Assembly (NCBI RefSeq): GCF_000374085.1 | Contig: NZ_KB893574.1 | Span: 1-48,412, forward strand | Reading direction: 5' to 3' | From: Spirosoma spitsbergense DSM 19989 | GTDB lineage: Bacteria > Bacteroidota > Bacteroidia > Cytophagales > Spirosomataceae | DNA length: 48,412 nt | Part shown: positions 8,050 through 17,897 of the stretch, one piece after another | Position numbering within the stretch: the first letter of the stretch is position 1 | Layout of the letters: each line of letters begins with the position of its first letter | The notes under the pieces: generated by a model | The model's input: only the letters and a program-made list of their open reading frames with translations | What the model was told of the DNA's origin: nothing | The model's database searches: none | Position numbers and translations under genes: made by a program

Positions 8050-10782
8050 ATGCAACAGGAAACCAGTCAGGAATTTCTCCCGGTTAGCCGACGGCTTTTT
8101 CTGAAAATGGCGGGTTTGACCACCCTGGGTACTGGCTTTGAAGGGATTGAGGCCTTTGAAACAAAAGGCATTTCCCTCGTTGCTGATCCAGCCGATGCCG
8201 TTGCCAACGCGGCATCCGTGCAGTGGGCGGCTCATGAACTGGAACAATCATTGACTACCCGACGCATTCCCGTTCAGCGATGCGCCCAACTCACACAGGC
8301 CACTGCCGGTAACCTGTGTATTGTGCTGGCCGGAGCGAGTTCTTCTCTGGCTCGCCCGCTGTTAAAGGCAGGCGGAGTTGCCGTGCCCGCCGTACCCGAA
8401 GCGCTGGGGTTGGTCATGGGGCAGTCGGCCGGAAAACAGGTGTTGCTGGCCTGCGGCCACGACGAACGGGGCCTCCTGTATGCAGTGCTTGAACTGGCAG
8501 ACCGGGTTCAGTACGATGCGCAGCCAGTTGCCTCCCTCACGAATCAGAAGCCCCTCGCTGAGCAGCCTGCCAACGCCATCCGCAGCCTGACCCGGCTCTT
8601 TGTGAGCGAGGTAGAAGATAAAGGCTGGTTCAACGACCGCGCCATGTGGCCCGAGTACCTGACAATGCTGGCTACCCAGCGGTTCAACCGCTTTAACCTG
8701 AGTTTAGGCATTGGCTACGACTTCCTCCGCAACGTGACGGATGCGTATTTTCTGTTTGCCTATCCCTTCCTGCTGTCAGTGCCCGGCTACGCTGTCCGGG
8801 TGCCGGAGCTGTCGGATGCCGAACGGGACCGGAATCTGGCCATGCTGCGCTACATTAGTGAGCAGACCGTAGCGCGGGGCATGCAGTTTCAGCTGGGTTT
8901 GTGGATGCACGGCTACCAGTGGCTCAACAGTCCGAACCCCAATTACACCATTGCCGGTATCACCCCCGAAAATCACGGCCCCTACTGCCGCGATGCTGTG
9001 CGGGCGCTGTTGCAGGCCTGCCCGGCCATCAGTGGTGTGACGTTCCGGGTACATGGCGAAAGTGGCGTGAATGAAGGCAGCTACAAGTTCTGGCAAACCG
9101 TGTTCGAGGGGGTGGCTACCTGTGGCCGCCGGGTAGAAATCGACATGCACTCAAAGGGTATGGACCAGACCATGATCGATTCGGCCGTGAACACCGGCTT
9201 ACCCATCGTGATTTCGCCCAAATACTGGGCCGAGCACCTTGGAATGCCGTACCACCAGGCCGATATCCGCGCGATGGAAGTTCCCGACCCGAAGAAAAAA
9301 ACCTCAACCCTGATGAATCTCAGCGAAGGGTCGCGGAGCTTTATGCGGTATGGCTATGGTGATTTGCTGAAAGAGAATCGATCCTATCGCGTGCTGCATC
9401 GCATCTGGCCCGGTACGCAACGGCTGCTGCTCTGGGGCGATCCGCTCACCCAGGCGGCACACGCCAGAGCGTTTAGTTTTAGTGGCAGTGCGGGGGCCGA
9501 ACTGATGGAGCCGCTATCGTTTAAAGGACGCCGGGGGACGGGTATTGCCGGGGGGCGCTGCGGCTATGCCGATGCCTCGCTGGAACCGCGCTGGGACTGG
9601 CAGAAATACCAGTACACGCTCCGGCTCTTTGGCCGACTGCTCTATAATCCGGAAGCAAATCCGGCAACCTGGAAACGGTATCTGAACAAATCATTCGGAG
9701 CAGGTGCCGGGTCCGTTGAACAGGCGCTGGCCAACGCCAGTCGGATTTTGCCCACTGTGCTCACTGCCCACGGCACATCGGCGGGCAATAACACGTACTG
9801 GCCCGAAATGTACACCAATCAGCCCATTGTGGACCCGGCCATCAATGGGAACATCAGCCACCTCTACGATACACCCTCGCCCAAAGTGTTTGGGAATGTC
9901 AGTCCGCTCGATCCTCAGCTATTTCTGTCCATCAACGACTATGTGAACGAACTGCTGAAGGGTAGTCGAAGCGGCAAATATACACCCATCGACACGGCGC
10001 AGTGGCTGGACGACTACGCCACCGAAGCCGATAAACACCTGACAGCGGCCCAGGGAAACGGGACTAACAAAAAAACACCGGAATTTCGGCGGATGGTGGT
10101 CGATGTAGGGATGCAAATTGGCCTGGGGCGGTTTTTTGCCAGTAAATTTCGGGCGGGGGTTCTCTACGCCATCTATGAACAAACCGGCAACCGGACGGCC
10201 CTGGAGCAGTCGCTCAACGCCTACCGCAATGCCCGGACGTTCTGGGCCGACCTGGCCAGCCGGGCTAAAGGGGTTTACAAAACCGACATTACGGTGGGTG
10301 AGCAGACGTTCCTGCGGGGGCACTGGACTGACCGGCTCCCGGCCCTGGACCAGGATATTGATGCCATGGCAAAAAAACTGGCGTCAGCCACCGACAGTGA
10401 TGCCGCTTCGGATAGGCCTGTACAGGTGGCCATCCAGACCGCCCTGGCTCGTCCCCGGCGTGTGAGTTCTGCCAGTCGCCACACGCAACCTTCCTCCTTC
10501 CAGGCCGGGCAGCCCGTTGCCATTCAGGTGTCTTTTGAGAAAGCACCCCAGCTGGTCAGGCTGTATTATCGTCGGGTCAACCAGGCTGAACGGTACGAGG
10601 TGATGGACATGCAGGCCGAAGGAACCCAGTATCGGGCCACGATTCCGGCTGCCTACACGCAATCGGTTTATCCGCTACAGTATTATTTCGAAATAGTGGA
10701 CAATCCGGAGGTCGCCTGGCTCTATCCGGGCTTCAACGCCGAACGTACCAATCAGCCTTATTTTCTAGTCCGGCAGGCCTGA
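8050..10782 (+). CDS. Secreted glycosidase-like protein A (GH67N/GH20-like fold), Tat-type signal
   Basis: A 910-residue exported protein. The N-terminus carries a twin-arginine motif (SRRLFLKMAG, residues 14-23), suggesting Tat export of a folded protein. Residues about 40-160 resemble the non-catalytic alpha/beta domain before GH67, GH84 and GH20 catalytic barrels (GHDERGLLYAVLELADRV). A putative TIM barrel follows (about 190-560): MLATQRFNRFNLSLGIGYDF, GMQFQLGLWMHGYQW and FRVHGESGV. Glu337 in H-G-E is a candidate catalytic acid, and EIDMHSKGM follows. The last 90 or so residues look like an Ig-type beta domain. It starts the A-B-A'-B' series and is a diverged paralogue of the protein at 13039. 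I do not recognise the exact family; glycan hydrolysis is inferred from fold-like motifs and the SusCD context. Confidence 0.72.
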   Translation: MQQETSQEFLPVSRRLFLKMAGLTTLGTGFEGIEAFETKGISLVADPADAVANAASVQWAAHELEQSLTTRRIPVQRCAQLTQATAGNLCIVLAGASSSLARPLLKAGGVAVPAVPEALGLVMGQSAGKQVLLACGHDERGLLYAVLELADRVQYDAQPVASLTNQKPLAEQPANAIRSLTRLFVSEVEDKGWFNDRAMWPEYLTMLATQRFNRFNLSLGIGYDFLRNVTDAYFLFAYPFLLSVPGYAVRVPELSDAERDRNLAMLRYISEQTVARGMQFQLGLWMHGYQWLNSPNPNYTIAGITPENHGPYCRDAVRALLQACPAISGVTFRVHGESGVNEGSYKFWQTVFEGVATCGRRVEIDMHSKGMDQTMIDSAVNTGLPIVISPKYWAEHLGMPYHQADIRAMEVPDPKKKTSTLMNLSEGSRSFMRYGYGDLLKENRSYRVLHRIWPGTQRLLLWGDPLTQAAHARAFSFSGSAGAELMEPLSFKGRRGTGIAGGRCGYADASLEPRWDWQKYQYTLRLFGRLLYNPEANPATWKRYLNKSFGAGAGSVEQALANASRILPTVLTAHGTSAGNNTYWPEMYTNQPIVDPAINGNISHLYDTPSPKVFGNVSPLDPQLFLSINDYVNELLKGSRSGKYTPIDTAQWLDDYATEADKHLTAAQGNGTNKKTPEFRRMVVDVGMQIGLGRFFASKFRAGVLYAIYEQTGNRTALEQSLNAYRNARTFWADLASRAKGVYKTDITVGEQTFLRGHWTDRLPALDQDIDAMAKKLASATDSDAASDRPVQVAIQTALARPRRVSSASRHTQPSSFQAGQPVAIQVSFEKAPQLVRLYYRRVNQAERYEVMDMQAEGTQYRATIPAAYTQSVYPLQYYFEIVDNPEVAWLYPGFNAERTNQPYFLVRQA

Positions 10783-10799
10783 CCCAAACATCGCGACGG

Positions 10800-12977
10800 A
10801 TGAAAAGCTTAGTTGTTTTTGCTGCCTGTTTTACTGGATTTATTTCGGGTGCTTTTTCACAGACCGTGCAGTTGCTGTACGATCGAACCCGGCCCCAGAC
10901 TGCCTATGCTGCTCATACGCTTGAGAAGGCACTCCGGGAACAGCACTACGTCCTGAGCGAAAAACAGGCCAGTTACACCCTGACATTGGCCGTAGACGCC
11001 CGCCAATCCGATCCCGAAGCCTTTTCTATCAAACCGGCAACCGGTCAGCTAACCATTACGGGCAGCGATGAACGGGGATTGCTCTACGGCTGCCTGTCTC
11101 TGAGTGAAGACCTTCGGAATGGAACAGCCCTACCCAACATTAAGGCCCGTCACGAAAAGGCGAATCTGCCCTTTCGGGCCATTAAGTTCAACCTCCCCTG
11201 GGACTCGTATCGGGAAGGGTACGCCATGGAACTGCATCAGGAGACCTGCCGGGACCTTCGTTTCTGGGAAGCCTTTCTGGACATGATGGCCCAGAACCGC
11301 TTCAATGCCCTGACCCTGTGGAATCTCCACCCCTTCCCCTTCATGATCCGGCCCACCAACTTCCCCGAAGCCAGCCCCTTTACCGATCAGGAGCTGGCCG
11401 ACTGGCAGGCACTGTACCGGGGTATTTTTCGGCTGGCGAAGGAACGGGGCATCGATACCTACCTGGTCAACTGGAACATCTTCGTTAGCCCCGAATTTAC
11501 CAAAGCGTATCAGGTGGGGGGCGACAACCCGGACAATCGAATTCATTATGGAAATGCCGACACGTCGGCAATTATCAAACGCTACACGCGGGAGTGCGTC
11601 ACGCAGGTGCTCAACGAGTATCCCGACCTAACGGGATTAGGCTTTACTCATGGGGAAGCCATGCGCGGCATGACACCCCGGCAGCGTCAGGACTGGTTTA
11701 GCGAGACCATTCTGGCGGGTATGCAGCAGGCCAGCCGCAAGGCCAAACTTATTCACCGGGTGCCGCTTGAAGCTAATACGGGCGTGGGCGGTTCTACCAG
11801 CATTGGCACCGAACAACTGACCCGCAAAGCGATGGAGGAGCTTGATTTTCTGGATGGGCCCATCTGGGCCGAAATCAAGTTTAACTGGTCGCACGCTTTT
11901 TCATCGCCGAAACTCATAAAAGTGCATGGCGGAAAAATCAGCGACACCTACTTTACCCCACAGCCCAGAAACTACCGGATTGCCTGGATGGCCCGCAACG
12001 AGGACTTTTTCTGCCTGCGCTGGGGCGTGCCGGGCTTTATTCGGGAGCACATCGCCACCAACACCCAACCCTATGTCGGGGGCTATTTTGTTGGGTCAGA
12101 AGGGTACATCCCGGCGAAGGATTACTTCACCAAACCCGGCCTGGGCGTCGACTGGCAGTATGCTTTTGAGCGGCAGTGGCTGTTCTACAAGCTATGGGGC
12201 CGCTTGTTGTATGACCCCGCCACGCCGGATGCCGTATTTAAGGCGGAGTTTACCCATCGGTATGGCAAAGGAACTGAACCGCTGCTGGAAGCCTCGGCGC
12301 TGGCCGGCACCACCCCCTTGCGGCTGGCTTCCTATTTCGATTTTACCTGGGATTTTTCGCTGTATAGTGAAGGGTTCATGGCGATGGATAAAAAAAGCAT
12401 GGACTACATTTCCGTTGACCGGTTAATCAGCCAGCCAACAACGGATACTACCGCTATTTCGGTAGCGGAGTATGTGCGCAAAGGGAGCCGCGGGGTGGCC
12501 TTCGGCCCCGATAAGCTTACACCGCTCAGGCTGGCCGGGTTACTCGAACAGGATTGCCGCAACGCCCTGAATCTGGTAGCACATAGCAAAACAACAGCGA
12601 ATAAGGCCCTGCCTTTCGAAGTGGCCGATATAAAAGCCTGGGCCTATCTGGGTCTGCATTTCGCCCAAAAACTCAGAGGAGCTACCGCCCTGGAAACCTA
12701 CCGCCAACAGGGGGACGAAGCCCATAAACAGGCCGCCATCCAGTACCTGGAAAAGGCCCTGAAGCAGTGGGATGAGGTTATCCGCATCACTCGCCCACTG
12801 TATAACGATATGCCCCTGGCGGCTTATTCGTATCCGCACGATGGGAAACGGCTTGTTTCTGACACGAACCGGCGGTTTCACTGGCAAACCCTAAGGCCGG
12901 ACGTCGCCAGGGACGTCGAAACGGCCAGAAACGCCACCGTTCAGGCAGCTAGCAAAAAGCAATTAGTCGACCATTGA
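10800..12977 (+). CDS. Secreted glycosidase-like protein B (GH67N/GH20-like fold)
   Basis: A 725-residue protein with a Sec signal peptide (MKSLVVFAACFTGFISGAFS). Residues about 20-115 form the alpha/beta domain ending in SDERGLLYGCLSLSEDLRNG. A barrel-like part includes RFWEAFLDMMAQNRFNALTL, WNLHPFPFMIRP, DLTGLGFTHGEAM and GPIWAEIKFNWSHAF. Glu286 in the H-G-E motif is a candidate catalytic acid, equivalent to Glu337 of protein A. The gene begins 17 bp after protein A, so the two are probably co-transcribed. It is very similar in DNA and protein to the gene at 15735, far more than A is to A'. The true substrate and family are unknown to me; a uronidase or hexosaminidase-type activity would be plausible but unproven. 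Confidence 0.72.
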   Translation: MKSLVVFAACFTGFISGAFSQTVQLLYDRTRPQTAYAAHTLEKALREQHYVLSEKQASYTLTLAVDARQSDPEAFSIKPATGQLTITGSDERGLLYGCLSLSEDLRNGTALPNIKARHEKANLPFRAIKFNLPWDSYREGYAMELHQETCRDLRFWEAFLDMMAQNRFNALTLWNLHPFPFMIRPTNFPEASPFTDQELADWQALYRGIFRLAKERGIDTYLVNWNIFVSPEFTKAYQVGGDNPDNRIHYGNADTSAIIKRYTRECVTQVLNEYPDLTGLGFTHGEAMRGMTPRQRQDWFSETILAGMQQASRKAKLIHRVPLEANTGVGGSTSIGTEQLTRKAMEELDFLDGPIWAEIKFNWSHAFSSPKLIKVHGGKISDTYFTPQPRNYRIAWMARNEDFFCLRWGVPGFIREHIATNTQPYVGGYFVGSEGYIPAKDYFTKPGLGVDWQYAFERQWLFYKLWGRLLYDPATPDAVFKAEFTHRYGKGTEPLLEASALAGTTPLRLASYFDFTWDFSLYSEGFMAMDKKSMDYISVDRLISQPTTDTTAISVAEYVRKGSRGVAFGPDKLTPLRLAGLLEQDCRNALNLVAHSKTTANKALPFEVADIKAWAYLGLHFAQKLRGATALETYRQQGDEAHKQAAIQYLEKALKQWDEVIRITRPLYNDMPLAAYSYPHDGKRLVSDTNRRFHWQTLRPDVARDVETARNATVQAASKKQLVDH

Positions 12978-13038
12978 CTAGCCATACGGCCCCGGCAATA
13001 CATACCCGATTTCTGAAAACCCTAATAACTGTGTACTC

Positions 13039-15681
13039 ATGAATAGTAATCTCTCTCTGCTCAAGTGGTTATTTTTACCGTTCCTGCTTGGTTGGTTGTC
13101 TCTGCCATTCAGGAGCTATGCCGCCGTTGGCACGCCGGAGCTATCCATCGTGACGGATCAAAAACCCGGCCTTGCCGTCAGGCACGGGCTTCGGAAAGTA
13201 ACGGACGCTTTACGGGCCAGACGTGTCCTGTTTGAGGAAATCAAATCGATAGCTCAGGCAAGGGGCAAAATCATTCTGGTTGCCGGACTGGGAGCCGGTG
13301 GCGGAACGGCCGCTCAGTTGCTGAAAACAGGAAGCCGACCTGCGCCAGAGGGCATGGAAGCCCTGTCAGTCTGGAAAACAATGTCGGCCAAAAAGCCAGC
13401 GTGGGTGGTGAGCGGGTCCGATGACCGGGGGCTCATGTATGGTTTGCTGGACGTTGCCGACCGCATCGGTTGGGGTGCCGATTCAAAAACACCCCTCAGT
13501 GAGCTAAAAGAAGTGACCGAAAAGCCCGCCGTGAGCAACCGGGCCATCTCCATCTATACCATGAACCGGGCCTACTGGGAAACCCGGCTGTATGACGAGA
13601 AGCACTGGAACCGCTACCTTGATTTACTGGCTCAGAACCGATTCAACAAGCTGGTGGTCATTTTCGGCTATGAAAACGGCGGCTTTCTGGCCCCCTGTTA
13701 TCCATACTTCTTCAATGTGGAGGGCTATCCGGATGTGCGCATGGTGGGCATCACGCCCCAGCAGCAGCAGCGCAACCTGCTGGCGTTCAACCGGCTGATA
13801 CAGATGGCGCACGACCGGGGTATCGAATTTACGGTGGGTATCTGGGACCATATTTACCGGGGCGGGGTGCAGGGCGGTGGTATTCCCGGCACCAAGGATG
13901 CGCCCGACAAACCCATGCCGGGCCTGGTATGGGGGCTGAACGCCGACAATCTGACGGCCTACACGAAAACGGCGCTGGCAAAGTTTGTGAAACAGGTACC
14001 GCATCTGGATGCCATCCAGTTCCGGATGCACAACGAGTCGGGCCTGAAAGAAGGCGAACAGGAGAGTTTCTGGACCGATGTGTTCCGCATTATGAAAACA
14101 ACGGCTCCCAACCTTCAACTGGACTTGCGGGCCAAGGAGTTGCCTGAGTCAGTCATTCAGAGTGCGCTGAACGTGGGCGTTAACTTCCGGATCAATACCA
14201 AGTACTGGATGGAGCAGATGGGCATGCCCTACCACCCCACGCTGGTAAATCCCGATAAAAGCCCCATTCGGCATAGTTACGCGCAGCTGCTTCGGTATCC
14301 GCAGAAATACCGGATGAACTGGCAGCTCTGGAGCGGAGGAACCACCCGTATACTGCTGTGGGGAAGCCCGGACTACGCCCGTCGGTTTGCCGAAAGTACG
14401 CACCTGTACGACGGCGACGGTTTTGAGATAAACGAACCGCTGGCGACCAAAATGGAAGCCCAGCCGCACGATGAAAAACCCTTTGCATTATTAAATGCGC
14501 CGTATCGGTACTACGATTATGAGTTTGAGCGCTACTGGCACTTTTTTCAGGTTTTTGGGCGGATTGGCTATAATCCATCGGCCGATCCGGAACTATGGCA
14601 CCATGAATTCAAACGCCGGTTTGGGGCAGAAGCCGCACCGGCTCTCGAAAAGGCCCTGCATCAGGCCAGCTGGATTCTGCCCCGCATTATCACCTCCAGC
14701 TACCCCTATACCAGCTTTCCTACCACAAGGGGATGGGCAGAAAAGCAGCGCCTGGGCGATTTGCCCACCTTTGCTAAAGCGGAGTTCAGCGATATGGCCC
14801 AGTTTGCCAGCTTCGACGAAGAGGCCCGAATGCATATCGACGGCGGAGAAACAGCCCGCATCCTTCCATCGGCCAATAGCCGCTGGTTCCGGCAAACAGC
14901 CGGGGAGCTGAACCAGCTTATTGCTGAAGCCGAAAGAGCCGCCGGGCAGAAACCAACGAAAGAATTTACGTCGACCCTGACCGATTTGAAGATTCTGTCC
15001 AATCTGGCACTGTATCATTCAAACCGGATTCTGGCCGCCGTAAATTACCGGATTTTTGACCGGACGCAGCAGGCAACGGCCCTGAACGAAGCACTGACCC
15101 ACGAACGGGCAGCCGTTGGGGCCTGGCGTCAGCTGGTAGCGGCTGCGGGCGATGTATATACGGACAACCTGGCGCTGGGTGTGTGCGTAGCCGACCTTTG
15201 CGGACACTGGAAAGACGAGCTATCGGCGCTGGAAAAGGGTCTCGCCACTCTGGAGCAAAAGCAAGCTGCTTTACGAACTGAAGCCAGTACGGCCAAAACA
15301 ACTCCCACGAGCGCAGTCCTGCCATACACAAAACTATCCGACAGCCCGGCGCGCCCCTCGTTCCAGATTTCGCATGAACCGGTTACGAGTGCGCCCGCCG
15401 GCCAGCCCATCGCCGTAAGCGTAACGGTGCGTGCACCGGCAGGGGTCAAGTGGGTTCGGTTACGCTACCGGAACGTCAATCAGGAACTGGCCTACCAGAC
15501 GCTGCCCATGGCCCCCTCCGGCGAAAAAGACACGTATCAGGCTGTGGTCCCCGCCCGGCAGATCGACCCACAGTGGGACTTTATGTACTTCATTGAAGTG
15601 ATGGACAAGAACGGGGCAGGCCAGATTTATCCAAGTCTGGACCAGGAGACGCCCTACAGACTAGTGAACTTAATCCGGTAG
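13039..15681 (+). CDS. Secreted glycosidase-like protein A' (paralogue of the 8050 gene)
   Basis: An 880-residue protein with a Sec-type signal peptide (LLKWLFLPFLLGWLSLPF) in place of the twin-arginine signal of its paralogue. The same order of parts is seen: alpha/beta domain (SGSDDRGLMYGLLDVADRIG), barrel (YLDLLAQNRFNKLVVIFGYE, then FTVGIWDHIYRGG), FRMHNESGLKEGEQ with candidate acid Glu333, LDLRAKELPESV, RMNWQLWSGGTTRILLWGSP, and a C-terminal Ig-like segment (WVRLRYRNVNQELAYQTLPM). Similarity to the 8050 protein is clear in layout but moderate in sequence, so this duplication is old. It lies 61 bp after B and 53 bp before B'. Function as a glycan hydrolase is inferred. Confidence 0.72.
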   Translation: MNSNLSLLKWLFLPFLLGWLSLPFRSYAAVGTPELSIVTDQKPGLAVRHGLRKVTDALRARRVLFEEIKSIAQARGKIILVAGLGAGGGTAAQLLKTGSRPAPEGMEALSVWKTMSAKKPAWVVSGSDDRGLMYGLLDVADRIGWGADSKTPLSELKEVTEKPAVSNRAISIYTMNRAYWETRLYDEKHWNRYLDLLAQNRFNKLVVIFGYENGGFLAPCYPYFFNVEGYPDVRMVGITPQQQQRNLLAFNRLIQMAHDRGIEFTVGIWDHIYRGGVQGGGIPGTKDAPDKPMPGLVWGLNADNLTAYTKTALAKFVKQVPHLDAIQFRMHNESGLKEGEQESFWTDVFRIMKTTAPNLQLDLRAKELPESVIQSALNVGVNFRINTKYWMEQMGMPYHPTLVNPDKSPIRHSYAQLLRYPQKYRMNWQLWSGGTTRILLWGSPDYARRFAESTHLYDGDGFEINEPLATKMEAQPHDEKPFALLNAPYRYYDYEFERYWHFFQVFGRIGYNPSADPELWHHEFKRRFGAEAAPALEKALHQASWILPRIITSSYPYTSFPTTRGWAEKQRLGDLPTFAKAEFSDMAQFASFDEEARMHIDGGETARILPSANSRWFRQTAGELNQLIAEAERAAGQKPTKEFTSTLTDLKILSNLALYHSNRILAAVNYRIFDRTQQATALNEALTHERAAVGAWRQLVAAAGDVYTDNLALGVCVADLCGHWKDELSALEKGLATLEQKQAALRTEASTAKTTPTSAVLPYTKLSDSPARPSFQISHEPVTSAPAGQPIAVSVTVRAPAGVKWVRLRYRNVNQELAYQTLPMAPSGEKDTYQAVVPARQIDPQWDFMYFIEVMDKNGAGQIYPSLDQETPYRLVNLIR

Positions 15682-15734
15682 AGTCAACTGGTAAGTATCT
15701 TATTGTTAGCAGTATTAAAGATAAGGAGCGCCGT

Positions 15735-17885
15735 ATGATACAGAATGAGATGACTATGAAGAAAGTTCTTTTAGTGCTGCTCGGTTGTCTGGCCGGATTT
15801 GCCAGCGACGTTTATTCGCAAACGATTCATATCCGGCAATCGACCGAATCGCCACGAATTGCCTATGCCGCAAAGAAGCTGAAGAAGGCCCTGTCTGAAA
15901 GCGGCTATACGCTAACCGATGGCAAAGCCGCGTATGAAATAAACCTTGTACTGAAAACCGACACATCGGGCAGTGAGGCCTACTCAATAACCCCCGCTGC
16001 CCGAACCATTACCGTTACTGGCAGCGACGAAAACGGCCTGCTCTACGGCTGCCTGGCCCTGGGCGAAGACCTGCGAAATGGAACAACCCTGCCCACCATT
16101 AAGGCCCGTCAGGAAAAGGCGAATCTGCCCTTTCGGGCCATTAAATTCAACCTCCCCTGGGATACGTACCGGCATAGTCAGGCACTCGATCAGCACTGGG
16201 AAACCTGCCGGGACCTGCGTTTCTGGGAAGCTTTTCTGGACATGATGGCCCAGAACCGTTTCAACGCCCTGACCCTGTGGAACCTCCACCCGTTCCCCTT
16301 CATGATCCGGCCCACCAACTTCCCCGAAGCCAGCCCCTTTACCAATCAGGAACTGGCCGACTGGCAGGCGTTGTACCGGGGTATATTCCGACTGGCGAAG
16401 GAGCGGGGCATCGATACCTACCTGGTCAACTGGAACATCTACGTAAGCCCTGAATTTGCCAAAGCCCATCAGGTTGCCCTGGACAATCTGGACCATAAAA
16501 TCCACGCAACCGGCGACACGTCGGCTATTATCAAACGCTATACGCGGGAGTGCGTCACGCAGGTGCTCAACGAGTATCCCGACCTGACCGGATTAGGCTT
16601 TACCCACGGCGAAGCCATGTGGGGCATGACGCCCCGGCAACGTCAGGACTGGTTTAGCGAGACCATCCTGGCCGGTATGCGGCAGGCCAGCCGGAAGGCT
16701 AAACTCATTCACCGAGTGCCGCTTTCGGCAAACCTGGCGCTGGGTGGATCAACGAGTGTCGACACGGAACAACTGACCCGCAACGCCATGGAGGAGCTTG
16801 ACTTTCTGGATGGGCCTATCTGGGCCGAAATCAAGTTCAACTGGTCGCACGCTTTTTCCTCGCCCAAACTCATAAAAGTGCACGGCGGTAAGCTGAATGA
16901 TACCTATTTTACCCCTATGCCTAAAAACTACAAAATCGCCTGGATGGCCCGTAATGAGGACTTCTTCTGCCTGCGCTGGGGCGTGCCGGGCTTTATTCGG
17001 GAACACATCGCCACCAACACCCAACCCTATGTGGGCGGCTATTTCGTCGGCTCAGAATGTTATATCCCGGCTAAGGATTACTTCACCAAACCCGGTCTGG
17101 CGGTCGACTGGCAGTATGCTTTTGAGCGGCAGTGGCTGTTTTACAAGCTGTGGGGGCGGCTGCTGTATGACCCCGCCACGCCGGATGCGGTGTTTAAAGC
17201 GGAATTTACCCATCGGTATGGCAAAGGAGCGGAACCGCTGCTGGAAGCCTCGGCCCTGGCCGGCACCACGCCCTTACGGCTGGCTTCCTACTTCGATTTC
17301 ACCTGGGACTTCACGCTGTATAGCGAAGGGTTCATGGCGTTGAACAACAAAAGCATGGACTTTATTTCCGTTGACCGGCAGATTAGCCAGCCCCCCGCTG
17401 ATGGCGATTATGTATCGGTTCTGGAGTACGTGAAAACGGTAGCGAAGGGTGGTTCTTTCGGGAAAAATAGAATTACCCCACCGGACCTGATTCGGCAACT
17501 GGAGCAGGATTGCCAGAAGGCACTGGCGTTGGTGAAACCTGTCAAAACACCCGGCAGTGCCCTACAGCAGGAGGTAGCCGATGTAAAAGCGTGGGCGCAC
17601 CTGGGCCTGTATTTTGCCCAGAAACTCAGAGGGGCCGTGGCCTTGCAGACCTATCGGATCCAGGGCGATGAGAAAAATAAAGCGCTGGCGATTCGGCATC
17701 TGCAAAATGCCCTGAAGCAGTGGGACGAGGTGATTGCCCTGACGCGCCCGCTGTATAACGATATGCCCCTGGTCCACTTCAGCGAATCGGACGATACCCG
17801 GCGGTTCCACTGGGGAAATCTAAGGCCCGCCGTGGCCAACGATATTGATATTGCCCGCAATGCTTCTGTTACCCTAACCAATTAA
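15735..17885 (+). CDS. Secreted glycosidase-like protein B' (close paralogue of the 10800 gene)
   Basis: A 716-residue protein starting at ATG 15735; a second ATG at 15756 (MKKVLLVLLGCLAG) begins the signal peptide directly and is the likelier start. Domains follow protein B: SDENGLLYGCLALGEDLRNG, RFWEAFLDMMAQNRFNALTL, LTGLGFTHGEAMWGM with candidate acid Glu293 (counted from 15735), and DWQYAFERQWLFYKLWGRLL. Long runs are identical to protein B, for example from the RFWEAF motif through TYLVNWNI, and the DNA differs mainly at third codon positions. The N-terminal 100 and C-terminal 170 residues are less alike. The contrast with the diverged A/A' pair suggests recent duplication or gene conversion of B. 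Activity is unproven. Confidence 0.72.
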   Translation: MIQNEMTMKKVLLVLLGCLAGFASDVYSQTIHIRQSTESPRIAYAAKKLKKALSESGYTLTDGKAAYEINLVLKTDTSGSEAYSITPAARTITVTGSDENGLLYGCLALGEDLRNGTTLPTIKARQEKANLPFRAIKFNLPWDTYRHSQALDQHWETCRDLRFWEAFLDMMAQNRFNALTLWNLHPFPFMIRPTNFPEASPFTNQELADWQALYRGIFRLAKERGIDTYLVNWNIYVSPEFAKAHQVALDNLDHKIHATGDTSAIIKRYTRECVTQVLNEYPDLTGLGFTHGEAMWGMTPRQRQDWFSETILAGMRQASRKAKLIHRVPLSANLALGGSTSVDTEQLTRNAMEELDFLDGPIWAEIKFNWSHAFSSPKLIKVHGGKLNDTYFTPMPKNYKIAWMARNEDFFCLRWGVPGFIREHIATNTQPYVGGYFVGSECYIPAKDYFTKPGLAVDWQYAFERQWLFYKLWGRLLYDPATPDAVFKAEFTHRYGKGAEPLLEASALAGTTPLRLASYFDFTWDFTLYSEGFMALNNKSMDFISVDRQISQPPADGDYVSVLEYVKTVAKGGSFGKNRITPPDLIRQLEQDCQKALALVKPVKTPGSALQQEVADVKAWAHLGLYFAQKLRGAVALQTYRIQGDEKNKALAIRHLQNALKQWDEVIALTRPLYNDMPLVHFSESDDTRRFHWGNLRPAVANDIDIARNASVTLTN

Positions 17886-17897
17886 CCCCTTCACTTT

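Noticed and set aside
15984..16505. 173-codon open frame on the minus strand, with a similar one at 11130-11546
   Set aside because: Both are antisense to the conserved core of glycosidase-like genes B' and B. Their likeness to each other follows from the duplicated sense genes.
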